64,000 bases of DNA from Sphaerisporangium sp040683095 (GCF_040683095.1 NZ_JBFBCI010000008.1:1-64000), one strand, 5' to 3'; shown: positions 17,553 through 26,250, counted from the stretch's first letter. Program-made: numbers and translations. The notes: generated by a model from the letters alone, not told the origin.

Positions 17553-18656
17553 TTACAGCACACCTCTAACGTCGGGGTTCGCGTCGAGGATCGCTTCCGC
17601 GACCTTCCAGAGGCGTGGGAGGAAGGTGAGGACGTCGGTCGCACGGCGGGTGAGGGCGGTCGGGGTTGGGATGTCGAGGTCCGTGCGGAGGGCGGCGAAG
17701 CCGGGGGTGAACGTCGCGTAGGTTTCCGGGGTGTCGTGGGCGAGGATCTTCAGGCAGCGGGCGTAGGTGGCGGCGGTCCAGAAGACGCCCTCGCGGTGGT
17801 CTCCTCGGTCGATCAGCGTCTGGCCGCCGTCCACGGCGATCGGGCGGGCCGCCGGGGTGATGTCGGAGGAGAAGGGGAACGGGGTCGCGGCGACGCGGGC
17901 GGCGGCGTCGAACGCGGCGGTCATAGCGCGCAGGTGCTCCCCGCCGCGGCGGCGGGTCATGTCCGCGCATCCGAGCAGGGCGAGAAGCTCCTCGTGGACG
18001 TCCGCGTGACCGTACTCCTCCAGCAGCGTCCGCGCGGCGAGGTAGCGCAGGCGGATCGTGGGGTTGCGCAGGCCCGCCGTGAGCAGGACGTGCGTGGTGA
18101 CGCCGGTGGGGAACAGCCAGGCGGTCACCTGGTCGTGGGGCGGGTCGCCGACACGGAGGGCGCCAGGCCCGTCGGCGGTCCTCGCGCGCATGGTGCCGGG
18201 CCCCCTGGCCGTCCTCAGCGCGCCGAGCCCGTCGACGATCCTCGCGCGGGCGGCGGCGCAGCGCCGGAGCACCCACGGGCGCTCGGCGTACCGCGCGGCG
18301 CAGCGTTCGTGCAGGTCGGTGAGGCGGCCGGTGGGGTCGGCGAGGACGGTGTCCGTGCGGAAGCACCCCGCCAGGTGGTAGTCCGCCAGGACCGCCTCGG
18401 CGGAGGGGATCTCGTTCCAGGTCAGGTACGTGACCTCCAGCAGGACCCCGTCCCAGCAGAACTTCCCGAGCTTCGCCGGGGGCCGCGGGGCGGTGGTGAC
18501 CACCATGACGTCAATGTCGGAGGCGGCGGGCAACTCGGCGTCCTCGGGCAGCCAGACGGACGAGCCGCTCAGGAACGCGCCGGCGAAATCCGGAGCCGTG
18601 GACGCGTGCTCCCTTACCCATCGGGCCGCCACCGCCCGTGCGTGCCGGACCTTCAT
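17553..18656 (-). CDS. Predicted nucleotidyltransferase-fold protein
   Basis: A 367-residue protein starting MKVRHARAVAARWV. Residues about 28-55 fit the minimal nucleotidyltransferase motif: FLSGSSVW followed by ASDIDVMVV, that is GS and then DxD. A third acidic residue is plausible in GVLLEVTYL. The C-terminal 200 residues are helical, as in proteins that pair this fold with a helical partner domain. Substrate is unknown; aminoglycoside- or antitoxin-like transferases are possible relatives. Residues about 137-170 hold imperfect repeats (VDGLGALR, ADGPGALR). It lies just beyond the right end of the TnpB element. Confidence 0.72.
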   Translation of the reverse strand: MKVRHARAVAARWVREHASTAPDFAGAFLSGSSVWLPEDAELPAASDIDVMVVTTAPRPPAKLGKFCWDGVLLEVTYLTWNEIPSAEAVLADYHLAGCFRTDTVLADPTGRLTDLHERCAARYAERPWVLRRCAAARARIVDGLGALRTARGPGTMRARTADGPGALRVGDPPHDQVTAWLFPTGVTTHVLLTAGLRNPTIRLRYLAARTLLEEYGHADVHEELLALLGCADMTRRRGGEHLRAMTAAFDAAARVAATPFPFSSDITPAARPIAVDGGQTLIDRGDHREGVFWTAATYARCLKILAHDTPETYATFTPGFAALRTDLDIPTPTALTRRATDVLTFLPRLWKVAEAILDANPDVRGVL

Positions 18657-18764
18657 CGCGGCCTGGGGAGGGTTCTGGTCATATTTCCCATCATCGCGTC
18701 CCGGCGGCGGTGCGCCTTGATCGCGCGGGGCGCGTCGTCCCTCGCCGGGCGTCAGGTTGTATGA

Positions 18765-18900
18765 TTGACTTCCTTCCCACGCCTAAAGGCGGGGGAGTCC
18801 AACCTTCACAGGTCGGGGTTCCTGCTTCCCAGGCGACCGCACCCGGGCGGACCCGGAGTGTCTGACGTCACCTCCACAGGCGGACACGGCAAGACCTGCC
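18765..18900 (-). ncRNA. Predicted omega-RNA (reRNA) scaffold of TnpB
   Basis: By analogy with studied TnpB systems, the last 100-150 bases of the element form the guide-RNA scaffold. Here this covers the 3' end of tnpB and the end hairpin at 18776-18795. The guide would be the flank beyond 18765 on the minus strand, beginning TCATACAACCTGACGCCCGG. The 5' limit given is arbitrary; no promoter or processing site was identified. Confidence 0.4.
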
Positions 18901-19982
18901 GCCAGGATGTTCTTCGCCGCGTTGACGTCCCTGTCGTGCAAGGTGCGGCAGCCCGGGCACGTCCAGCGCCGGGTATCGAGGGACAGTACGGCGAGCAGAT
19001 GCCCGCACGCGCTACAGGTCTTCGAGCTGGGGTACCAGCGGTCGATCACGACCAGGTGACGGCCGTGCTTGGCCGCCTTGTACTCCAGCATGCGGCGGAA
19101 GGTGCCCCATCCGGAGTCGGAGATCGCCTTGGCCAGGCTCCGGTTACGGACCATGTTCTTGACCGCGAGGTCTTCGATCACGATCACGTCGTGGTCGCGG
19201 ACCAGCCGGGCGGAGGCCTTGTGCAGGAAGTCGGCGCGAGCCGCTTTCACCTTCCGGTGGGCGCGCGCCACCTTCGCCTTGGCCTTGGCCCGGTTGTTCG
19301 ACCCGCGCTGTTTGCGGGCCATGCGCCGCTGGTAGCGGGCCAGGTTACGTTCCCGCTTCGCCAATACACGCGGATTGGCGATCTTCTCGCCGCCGGAGGT
19401 GACCGCGAAGTGCTTGACTCCGAGGTCCACGCCGGCCACGGCACCGGTCGCCGGGGCCTGCTCGGGGTCGTCCACGTCCACGGCGAAGGACACGTACCAG
19501 CGCCCGCACGGGTCACGGGACACGGTCACCGTGGTCGGGTCGATCGCCGCCGGGTCCACATCCGGCCAGGACCACACGAACTCCAGCGGCGCGTCCATCT
19601 TCGCCAGCGACAGCCGCCCGTCACGGTAGCGGAAACCCGACCGGGTGTACTCCGCGCTCTGCCGCCCGGTCCGGGACTTGTAACGCGGGTATCTGGCGCG
19701 TCCGGCGAAGAAGTTCGTGAACGCGACCTGCTGGTGGCGGATCGCCTGCTGCAACGGAACCGACGACACCTCGTTCAGCCACGCCGTCTGGTCGCCGGCT
19801 TTCATCGCCGTCAGGTGGGCGTTCGCCTGGACGAAGTTCGTCGTGACCCGCTCGCCGTGGTAGCGGGCGCGCCGCCAGGCCAGGGTACGGTTCCAGACGA
19901 AGCGTACGCAGCCGAACGTGCGGTTCAGCACCGCAGCTTGTCCGGGTGTCGGGTAAACCCGGCACTTGTACGCCGTCCGCAT
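18783..19982 (-). CDS. tnpB: RNA-guided endonuclease TnpB
   Basis: A 399-residue TnpB starting MRTAYKCRVYPTPGQAAVLN. RuvC catalytic residues are all present: Asp186 (GVDLGVKHF), Glu270 (VIVIEDLAVKNM) and Asp352 (HDRDVNAAKNIL). The zinc-finger insert uses Cys323, Cys326, Cys342 and Cys345. A basic helical stretch lies at about 207-255. TnpB proteins use an omega-RNA from the 3' end of their own element to cut DNA next to a TAM. All hallmarks of an active enzyme remain. The stop codon lies inside the right-end hairpin, so the omega-RNA must overlap the gene's 3' end. Confidence 0.93.
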   Translation of the reverse strand: MRTAYKCRVYPTPGQAAVLNRTFGCVRFVWNRTLAWRRARYHGERVTTNFVQANAHLTAMKAGDQTAWLNEVSSVPLQQAIRHQQVAFTNFFAGRARYPRYKSRTGRQSAEYTRSGFRYRDGRLSLAKMDAPLEFVWSWPDVDPAAIDPTTVTVSRDPCGRWYVSFAVDVDDPEQAPATGAVAGVDLGVKHFAVTSGGEKIANPRVLAKRERNLARYQRRMARKQRGSNNRAKAKAKVARAHRKVKAARADFLHKASARLVRDHDVIVIEDLAVKNMVRNRSLAKAISDSGWGTFRRMLEYKAAKHGRHLVVIDRWYPSSKTCSACGHLLAVLSLDTRRWTCPGCRTLHDRDVNAAKNILAAGLAVSACGGDVRHSGSARVRSPGKQEPRPVKVGLPRL

Positions 19983-20140
19983 AGATCAACCTTAACAGAA
20001 CGGCACGGTTCCTATACACACCGTGACCGTACCGTCCGGCTTTCCTCCCAAGGGCTAAAGCCCGAGGTCTCCAGCCTTCAGGGGAGTTTCGGTGAATGAG
20101 GCAGAAGGGCACAGCATACGGATCTGGGAGAGCGTGGCGT

Positions 20141-20785
20141 ATGAACGCTGAGGAGCCGGAGGCGGAGGTGCTCGCCGTCACACGGCGGTCGCTGCACGCG
20201 GTCGCGGAGCTGGTCATGGCGGGGCCGCAGTACCGGACGAGCGGGACGATCCGGCTGAGGGTCGTGCCGGGGGGTTTCCGGACGGTCGCCGCGCCGGAGC
20301 TGCGGGTCGAGGGAGACGCGCTGGTGGCGGGCGGCGGCGTTCGGGTGCCGCTCGACGGGCGGACGCCCCGGGAGGTCGGCGCGGCGGCCGGGGTGGAGCC
20401 GGGCGCGCCGGAGAACCTGTACCACGACGGGTCGGGGGCGTTGGCGGACGACGTGCTGGGCGTGGATTCCACGGCCGCCGGGTATCTCACGCGGTGCCTG
20501 GTATCGGGGGATGAGGCGCTGCGCCGGCTCGCGCCCGAGGCCACGCCGGTGCTGTGGCCCGAGCACTTCGACCTGGGCATCACCGTGGACGAGATCAACT
20601 ATGGGGTCTCGCTCGGCGACGGCTACCTCGGCGTGCCGTACGCCTACGTCGGCCCGTGGGAGGTGCGGACGGGCGAGTTCTGGAACGCGCCTTTCGGCGC
20701 TGCTCGTCCCTTGAGCGACCTTCATGACCTTCACGGCTTCTTCGCCGAAGGCCAGGAGCGCGCCGCCACGGACGGACGAAAATAG
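20141..20785 (+). CDS. Conserved hypothetical protein
   Basis: A 214-residue soluble protein starting at ATG 20141 (MNAEEPEAEVLAVTRRSLHA), ten bases after GGGAG. It has an N-terminal helix pair, a beta-rich middle (TIRLRVVPGGFRTV) and a C-terminal aromatic section (VLWPEHFDLGITVDEINYGV, then YVGPWEVRTGEFWN). This pattern recurs in actinobacterial conserved hypotheticals, but I know no function. It is followed after four bases by a YjbR-type gene, so the two are probably co-transcribed. The left end of the TnpB element lies 50 bases upstream, so its original promoter may have been displaced. Confidence 0.75.
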   Translation: MNAEEPEAEVLAVTRRSLHAVAELVMAGPQYRTSGTIRLRVVPGGFRTVAAPELRVEGDALVAGGGVRVPLDGRTPREVGAAAGVEPGAPENLYHDGSGALADDVLGVDSTAAGYLTRCLVSGDEALRRLAPEATPVLWPEHFDLGITVDEINYGVSLGDGYLGVPYAYVGPWEVRTGEFWNAPFGAARPLSDLHDLHGFFAEGQERAATDGRK

Positions 20786-20789
20786 CGTC

Positions 20790-21170
20790 ATGAACCAGTG
20801 GCAGGAGACGCGGGAGCGTCTGCGCGAATTCGCCCTCGGTTTCCCCGCGGCGCACGAGGAGTTCCCCTGGGGCGAGAGCGTGGTCAAGGTCAACAAGAAG
20901 ATCTTCGTCTTCCTCGGTCTGGAGGAGCCGACCGAGAAGTGGGGTCCCAAGCTGTCCGTGAAGCTGGGCGAGTCGAACGGGCACGCGCTCAGCGTTCCCG
21001 GCGCGGCCCCGACCAGCCACGGCCTCGGCAGGTCCGGGTGGGTGACCGTCCCGTTCACCGATGACATGCCGGACTTCGACGTGCTGTGCGACTGGGTGGA
21101 GGAAAGCTACCGGATCGTCGCCCCCAAGCGCCTGGTCGCCGAACTGGACGCGCCGGAGGGCGGGCGATGA
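20790..21170 (+). CDS. MmcQ/YjbR-family protein
   Basis: A 126-residue protein starting MNQWQETRERLREFALGFPA. It has the family's PAAHEEFPWGESVVKVNKKI strand pair, the basic KWGPKLSVKL segment and a C-terminal CDWVEESYRIVAPKRL helix. YjbR members have a double-stranded-DNA-binding-like fold (CyaY-like), but their role is unsettled. It begins four bases after the preceding gene and its stop overlaps the ATG of a short P-loop remnant (ATGA). Length is normal. Confidence 0.85.
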   Translation: MNQWQETRERLREFALGFPAAHEEFPWGESVVKVNKKIFVFLGLEEPTEKWGPKLSVKLGESNGHALSVPGAAPTSHGLGRSGWVTVPFTDDMPDFDVLCDWVEESYRIVAPKRLVAELDAPEGGR

Positions 21171-21301
21171 GCCCGGCCGCGGCAGGTGGTCGCCGCCCAC
21201 GTCAGCCCGGCGTAGGCGGGTCGGTGGGCGAGGGGATCGAGGCTCTCCTGCTGACGGGAGGGCTCGGGTCGGGCAAGGCGACGGTCGCGATCGTTCAGTA
21301 G
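21167..21301 (+). pseudogene. 5' remnant of a P-loop nucleotide-binding gene
   Basis: A 44-codon frame whose ATG overlaps the YjbR stop. It ends IEALLLTGGLGSGKATVAIV, a Walker A motif (GGLGSGKAT, Thr or Ser normally follows Lys) at the position where kinases begin, then stops at 21301. Nothing kinase-like follows, because the converging soxG gene occupies the next bases. I read it as the surviving start of a small ATPase or kinase gene truncated by rearrangement. A genuine 44-residue peptide cannot be excluded. Confidence 0.5.
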
Positions 21302-21885
21302 TCGGTCGCGGCGTCGATGATCCAGGTGGCCAGGTAGCGGGCGAAGGACGCTCGGACCAGGATCCAGAACTCGTCCTCCTCGCGCACCATCAGGACGACC
21401 TGGGCGCGGGCCAGCATGGTCTGGGCGCACTGGCCGGGGCCGAAGACGCTCGGGTGCAGGTCAAGGGCGCAGCCGTGGGCCAGCAGGTCCCGGGCACCGG
21501 GGCCGGCCACGCGCACGGTCGTCCGCTGAGCGGAGACGTCCGTCAGCAGGACGTTGTCAGCGGTGGTGTGCCGGCTCGGGGCGTCGTCAGCGGCGATGTT
21601 GTGCGGGCGCAGGGGGGCGAGGGGGTCTCTTGGCGCAGGGCCGAGGTCGCCGATGGCGAGCCACTCGTCGGGGCCGAGCCACAGGATGTCGGCCTCCCCG
21701 GAGTGCCGCCACGTCCCCGGTTCGATCGGCAGCCGGTCCGCCCACGCGGCCGGGAGCCGGGCGGGGTCGGCGCGTACGTTCGTCTGGCGCAGGAACGGGA
21801 TCTCGCGGACATCGAGCTGCGCGTCGGACACGCTCGCGAAGCCCGCGAGGGGACTGATCCGCTTCAAATACAGGTCAGCCGTCAC
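21295..21885 (-). CDS. soxG: Sarcosine oxidase gamma subunit
   Basis: A 196-residue subunit with the family features FLRQTNVRADP, ILWLGPDEWLAI, VLLTDVSAQRTTVRVAGPGA, LLAHGCALDLHP and, near the end, FWILVRASFARYLATWI. It resembles one GcvT half-domain and packs against the alpha subunit in the heterotetramer. It is the last gene of the dmg-soxBDAG operon, starting 15 bases after soxA. Its final codons overlap the end of the opposing P-loop remnant by seven bases. Confidence 0.92.
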   Translation of the reverse strand: MTADLYLKRISPLAGFASVSDAQLDVREIPFLRQTNVRADPARLPAAWADRLPIEPGTWRHSGEADILWLGPDEWLAIGDLGPAPRDPLAPLRPHNIAADDAPSRHTTADNVLLTDVSAQRTTVRVAGPGARDLLAHGCALDLHPSVFGPGQCAQTMLARAQVVLMVREEDEFWILVRASFARYLATWIIDAATDY

Positions 21886-21900
21886 AGGGGGTCCCTTCGG

Positions 21901-24696
21901 TCATGAGCGGGTAGGCGGGGGGTGGCCGTCGCGGTGGGTTGCTTCGGGGTCGTAGAGGACGTGGTGGGTGACGGTCACCGGGATGAGGGTGTAGCCGGAG
22001 AAGACGTACAGGCGCTCGCCCAGGCGGTCCCTGCCGCCGCTGACCAGGGCGAGCGCGAAGGTGCGGCCGAGGGCGGCGCTGCGGTAGCTCGATGTCACGT
22101 GGCCGAGCATGGGGACGGGCGGCGGCGGGAGGTGGTCGAGCATGGGGACGGGCGGCGGTGGGAGGTGGTCGAGCGTCGGGACGGGCGGCGGGAGGTGGTC
22201 GGTGGATATGACCTGGCCGCCTTCGGGGAGGAGGACGTCCGGGTTCTCGGGCAGGAGGCCCACGAGGTGCCTGCGGTCCGGCCGGGCGGTGTCGGCGCGG
22301 GCGTGTGAGCGCTTGCCGACGAAGTCGGGCTTCTTCTTCGAGACGATCCAGTCCATGCCGAGGTCGGCGGGGGTGACGGTCCCGTCGGTGTCCTGGCCGA
22401 TGATCGGGTACCCCTTCTCGGCGCGCAGCACGTGCATGGCCTCGGTCCCGTACGGCGTGACCGCGCCCGTCGCGAGGATGGCGTCCCACAGCGCCTGCCC
22501 GTACCACCAGCTCACGTTGATCTCGTAGGCCAGCTCGCCGGAGAAGCTGATCCGGCAGACCCTGGCCCCGATGCCCGCGACCTCGGTGTCCCTCCAGGTC
22601 ATGAAGGGGAAGCTCTCGGCGTCCACGGCGAGCGAGGGCGCGAGCGCGGCGAGCACGGCGCGCGAGCCCGGCCCGGCCAGGGCGACCGTGGCCCATTGTT
22701 CGGTGACGGACGTGCAGCGGGCCCGCAGGTCAGGCCATTCCGTCTGCAGCCACTCCTCCATCCAGTCGAGGACGGCCGCTGCGTTGCCCGTCGTGGTGGT
22801 GACGAGGAAGTGGTCGGGGGCCAGGCGGATGACGGTGCCGTCGTCGAAGACCATGCCGTCTGCCCGGCACATCACGCCGTACCGGATGGAACCGACCTTC
22901 AGGGTGCTCATCATGTTGGTGTAGAGGCGGTCCAGCAGTTCGGCGGCGTCCGGCCCCCGGACGTCGATCTTGCCGAGTGTGGAGGCGTCCAGCGCGCCGG
23001 CGGCCTCACGTACGGCGCGGCACTCGCGCAGGACGGCGGCCTCCATGTCCTCAACTGGGTGCTCGCCGGGGGCCGGGTAGTACCGAGGCCGCTTCCACTG
23101 CCCGACGTTCTCGAACACGGCGCCCCGCTCGACGTGCCGGTCGTGCATCGCGGTGACGCGTACAGGGTCGTGCAGCGCGCCCCGGTCGCGCCCGGCGAGC
23201 GTGGCGAAGGACACCGGGACGTAGGGCGCGCGGAAGGTCGTGGTGCCGAGGGCTCCCACGTCCACGCCGAGCAGTCCGGCGACGACCGCGCCGGTGAGCG
23301 TGCCGGACGTCTTGCCCTGGTCGTGGGCCGTGCCGGCGGTGGTGTAGCGCTTGACGTGTTCGACGGACCGCAGCCCGGCCGAGGTGGCGCGCTGGAGGTC
23401 GGCCACGGTGACGTCCCGCTGGAGGTCGACGAAGTGGGTCGTGTAGTCGTCGTGGGGCACCAGCCAGAGCGGATACGCCCACGCTTCGCCCGACGAGTAC
23501 GTCGGCCCTCCATCCGAGGAAGTAGCGGAGGCGGCGGCCATGCCGTCGGCGACGCAACCGGCCGTCGTGAACTCTCCGCGCGCCGCGCCGGCCACCTGGA
23601 CGGACTGGCCGCCCTCGGGCGGGCGTCCCGGGACGAACGCGGCGATCCGCTCGTCGTATCGCAGGTCGCCCCCGGCCTGGCCGAACAGGTGGAGGACCGG
23701 GTTCCAGCCGCCGGAGACGAGCAGCAGGTCGGCCTCGATCTCGCGTGCCGGGCCTCCGGGCCGCCCGACCAGCACCGCGCGCACCTCGCCGTCGCCCCGC
23801 ACGCCCGTGACCAGCAGGTCCTCCCGCGCGTCGGCGATCTCGGCGATCTCCACGCCCGCCGCGGCGAGGTCGCGGGCGGCGTCGTACGCGGCGTCGCCCG
23901 TGGTGAACACCACCGCGCGGCGGCCGGGCGGCACCCCGTACCGGTTGACGTAGGCCCGCGCGGCGGACGCCAGCATCACGCCGGGGAGGTCGTTGCCGGC
24001 GAAGGCGATCGGGCGTTCGTGGGCTCCGGTGGCCAGGATGACGCGGCCCGCGCGGATGCGCCAGACCCGTTCGCGGGTGACGGCATGCTCGCCCCGGCGT
24101 TCGACGGCCACGAGGTAGTTGTGGTCGTAGTAGCCGATCACGCTGGTCCGGGTGAGCAGCCGCGTGTCCGGGAGCCACAGGAAGGCGTCGGCCGCCGCGC
24201 GCGCCCATTCGCCGCCGGGGCGGCCCTCGACCGTCTGGCCGGTGTCCGGCAGGCTGCCGCCGATCTCGGGTCGGTCGTCGGCGAGGATGACCCGGTTCCC
24301 GGCGCGCGCGGCGTTCAGGGCCGCGGTCAGCCCGGCCGGGCCCGCCCCGACCACGAGGACGTCGCAGTGCGCGTGCGTGGCGTCGTACCGCGCGGGGTCG
24401 GCGGCGAGGGACAGCCTGCCACGGCCCGCGAGGCCGGAGGCGGCCAGCCCGTCGTACAGCGGGGTCGTGGTCGCCTGCACCATGGGCTCGGGGAACGGGT
24501 GCTCGATCTGCACGACGGCGGTCGGGTCCTCGGTCCAGGCGCCGAAGATGCCGCGCGGGCGGCCGAGCGTGACGCTGGTCCCCACGCGCCGCACGCCGTT
24601 GGCCAGCAGCGCGGCGGCGAGCGTGTCGCCCTGGCGTCCCTCGTACGGGCGTCCGTCGAAGGTGAACGACAGCACCTCGCGCTCGTCCCGGCTCAT
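21901..24696 (-). CDS. soxA: Sarcosine oxidase alpha subunit
   Basis: A 931-residue subunit from ATG 24696, overlapping the soxD stop (ATGA). The order is an N-terminal 2Fe-2S-ferredoxin-like segment (residues 1-90; FTFDGRPYEGRQGDTLAAAL), an NAD-binding Rossmann domain (VLVVGAGPAGLTAALNAARA), and a C-terminal GcvT/folate domain from about residue 590 (TLGKIDVRGPDAAELLDRLY). With SoxBDG it oxidises sarcosine to glycine and passes the one-carbon unit to tetrahydrofolate. A threefold proline-rich repeat (DHLPPPPVPML) is inserted in the folate domain just before GHVTSSY. This is not a family feature. The adjoining sequence is otherwise intact. Confidence 0.93.
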   Translation of the reverse strand: MSRDEREVLSFTFDGRPYEGRQGDTLAAALLANGVRRVGTSVTLGRPRGIFGAWTEDPTAVVQIEHPFPEPMVQATTTPLYDGLAASGLAGRGRLSLAADPARYDATHAHCDVLVVGAGPAGLTAALNAARAGNRVILADDRPEIGGSLPDTGQTVEGRPGGEWARAAADAFLWLPDTRLLTRTSVIGYYDHNYLVAVERRGEHAVTRERVWRIRAGRVILATGAHERPIAFAGNDLPGVMLASAARAYVNRYGVPPGRRAVVFTTGDAAYDAARDLAAAGVEIAEIADAREDLLVTGVRGDGEVRAVLVGRPGGPAREIEADLLLVSGGWNPVLHLFGQAGGDLRYDERIAAFVPGRPPEGGQSVQVAGAARGEFTTAGCVADGMAAASATSSDGGPTYSSGEAWAYPLWLVPHDDYTTHFVDLQRDVTVADLQRATSAGLRSVEHVKRYTTAGTAHDQGKTSGTLTGAVVAGLLGVDVGALGTTTFRAPYVPVSFATLAGRDRGALHDPVRVTAMHDRHVERGAVFENVGQWKRPRYYPAPGEHPVEDMEAAVLRECRAVREAAGALDASTLGKIDVRGPDAAELLDRLYTNMMSTLKVGSIRYGVMCRADGMVFDDGTVIRLAPDHFLVTTTTGNAAAVLDWMEEWLQTEWPDLRARCTSVTEQWATVALAGPGSRAVLAALAPSLAVDAESFPFMTWRDTEVAGIGARVCRISFSGELAYEINVSWWYGQALWDAILATGAVTPYGTEAMHVLRAEKGYPIIGQDTDGTVTPADLGMDWIVSKKKPDFVGKRSHARADTARPDRRHLVGLLPENPDVLLPEGGQVISTDHLPPPVPTLDHLPPPPVPMLDHLPPPPVPMLGHVTSSYRSAALGRTFALALVSGGRDRLGERLYVFSGYTLIPVTVTHHVLYDPEATHRDGHPPPTRS
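22105..22200. repeat. 33-bp tandem repeat inside soxA (three copies)
   Basis: Two 33-base copies (22105-22137, 22138-22170) differ at one base. A third, shortened by three bases, occupies 22171-22200. All stay in frame and encode DHLPPPPVPML, DHLPPPPVPML-like and DHLPPPVPTL units on the minus strand. Confidence 0.9.
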
Positions 24697-24947
24697 CGCG
24701 TGGTCTCCCGGGTGATGGCGTTGGTCATGGTGTCCCTGGTGACGGTGAACCAGCGGCGGCAGCCGGCGGTGTGGTTCCAGCGTTCGGCGAACGGGCCCAT
24801 GGGGTTGTCGCGGAAGAACAGGTAGCGCGCCCATTCCTCGTCGGTGAGCGCGGCCGGGTCGGCGGGGTACGCGACGTGCGCCTGGCCGCCGTAGTGGAAC
24901 TCGGCCTCGTCGCGCGCCCCGCACCACGGACAGGGGATCAGCAGCAT
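24693..24947 (-). CDS. soxD: Sarcosine oxidase delta subunit
   Basis: An 84-residue zinc-binding subunit: MLLIPCPWCGARDEAEFHYG, then WNHTAGCRRWFTVTRDT. The Cys pair of CPWCG with the downstream His/Cys residues form the Zn site seen in SoxD structures. It starts 58 bases after soxB and overlaps the soxA start by four bases. Length is typical. Confidence 0.93.
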   Translation of the reverse strand: MLLIPCPWCGARDEAEFHYGGQAHVAYPADPAALTDEEWARYLFFRDNPMGPFAERWNHTAGCRRWFTVTRDTMTNAITRETTR

Positions 24948-25005
24948 GGCTCCTCCAGCGAGGCGATCTCGGCGGTGCTGTGCCTATGGCTCCGCCTCGA
25001 ACAGG

Positions 25006-26250
25006 TCAGTGGGCGACGGCCGCCGCGCCGTGTTCGTCCACGAGCGCCCCGGTCGTGAAGCGGTCGAGGGTGAACGGCGCGTTCAGCGGGTGCGGCTCCC
25101 CGGTGGCGATCGTGTGCGCGTAGCACCAGCCGACGCCCGGCGTCGCCTTGAACCCGCCCGTCCCCCACCCGCAGTTGACGTACAGGCCGTCCACCGGGGT
25201 GAGCCCGACGATCGGCGAGGCGTCGGGGGACACGTCGACCACCCCGCCCCAGGTGCGCAGGACGTGCGCCCGCGCGAAGCAGGGGAAGAGTTCGAGCGCG
25301 GCGGCCATCTGCCGTTCGATGATGTGGAAGGCGCCGCGCCGCCGGTAGGAGTTGGCCGCGTCGATGCCCGCGCCCATGACCAGCTCGCCCTTGTGGGCCT
25401 GGCTGACGTAGACGTGCACCGCGTTGGACATGACGACGGTGGGGTGGACGGGTTCGAGCAGCTCGGAGACCAGCGCCTGGAGCGTGTGGCTCTGGACGGG
25501 CAGCCGTACGCCGGCCGTGCCCGCCACCACGGACGAGTGCCCGGCGGCGGACAGCGCGACGCGGCCGGCGGCGATGCGCCCTCGCGTGGTCTCGACCGCC
25601 CGCACCCGGCCGCCGGAGACCTCCAGGCCGGTGACCTCGCAGTGCTCGACGAAGTGGACGCCGAGCGCGGACGCGGCCCTGGCGTACCCCCAGGCGACGT
25701 AGTCGTGCTTGGCGATCCCGCCGCGCGGCTGGTAGGTGGCGCCGAGCACCGGGTAGCGGGTGCCGGGGTCGATCGAGATGATCGGGCAGACCTCTTTGAC
25801 CTGCTCCGGGTCGAGCCATTCGGCGTCCACGCCGTTCAGCCGGTTGGCGTTGACGCGGCGGACGCCGTCGCGCACGTCCTGGAGGCTGTGGGCGAGGTTG
25901 AGGACGCCTCGCTGGCTGAACAGCAGGTCGTAGCCGAGTTCGTCCTCCAGCCCCTCCCACAGTTTCAGCGCGTGCTCGTAGATGCCCGCGCTCTCGTCCC
26001 ACAGGTAGTTGGACCTGATGATCGTGGTGTTGCGGGCCATGTTGCCGCCGGCGAGCCAGCCCTTCTCGAGGACGGCCACGTTGGTGACGCCGTGGTTCTT
26101 CGCCAGGTAGTAGGCGGTGGCGATGCCGTGGCCGCCGCCTCCGACGATGACGACGTCGTAGGCGGCGTCGGGCTCGGGGCTGTTCCAGAGCCGGTCGCTC
26201 ATCGCACGCGGGCCGTTCGTACGAGGGCCGTTCGCATGGGGCCCGGTCAT
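25006..26250 (-). CDS. soxB: Sarcosine oxidase beta subunit
   Basis: A 414-residue FAD/FMN subunit. Homologues begin near MSDRLWNSPEPDAAYDVVIV (ATG 26202). The ATG at 26250 overlaps the upstream stop (ATGA), and I use it because neither start has a good ribosome site and coupling favours 26250. The 16 extra residues are Gly/Pro/Asn repeats. The FAD motif is VIVGGGGHGIATAYYLAKNH. The sarcosine-oxidase hallmark NTTIIRSNYLWDESAGIYEH is present, and GWGTGGFKATPGVGW near the C-terminus completes the FAD site. SoxB carries the active site where sarcosine is oxidised; electrons go to O2, giving H2O2. Confidence 0.92.
   Translation of the reverse strand: MTGPHANGPRTNGPRAMSDRLWNSPEPDAAYDVVIVGGGGHGIATAYYLAKNHGVTNVAVLEKGWLAGGNMARNTTIIRSNYLWDESAGIYEHALKLWEGLEDELGYDLLFSQRGVLNLAHSLQDVRDGVRRVNANRLNGVDAEWLDPEQVKEVCPIISIDPGTRYPVLGATYQPRGGIAKHDYVAWGYARAASALGVHFVEHCEVTGLEVSGGRVRAVETTRGRIAAGRVALSAAGHSSVVAGTAGVRLPVQSHTLQALVSELLEPVHPTVVMSNAVHVYVSQAHKGELVMGAGIDAANSYRRRGAFHIIERQMAAALELFPCFARAHVLRTWGGVVDVSPDASPIVGLTPVDGLYVNCGWGTGGFKATPGVGWCYAHTIATGEPHPLNAPFTLDRFTTGALVDEHGAAAVAH

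Larger units (their letters stand above)
18765..20091 (-). mobile_element. IS200/IS605-superfamily element with TnpB only (no TnpA)
   Basis: The element carries one gene, tnpB, on the minus strand and no Y1 transposase. Its right end reads, on the minus strand, through an imperfect hairpin (18776-18795, loop TAAA) to GGAAGTCAA, ending at 18765. Its left end holds another hairpin around GGGCTAAAGCCC (20052-20063) and begins at about 20091. The base row just outside the left end on the minus strand is TTCAC, the likely TAM. There are no terminal inverted repeats or target duplication, as expected for this superfamily. Boundaries are inferred from end structure. It would need TnpA in trans to move. 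Confidence 0.72.

Noticed and set aside
22105..22200. Possible CRISPR-like array of 33-base repeats
   Set aside because: There are no spacers between copies and the repeats are in frame within soxA; no cas genes in the window.
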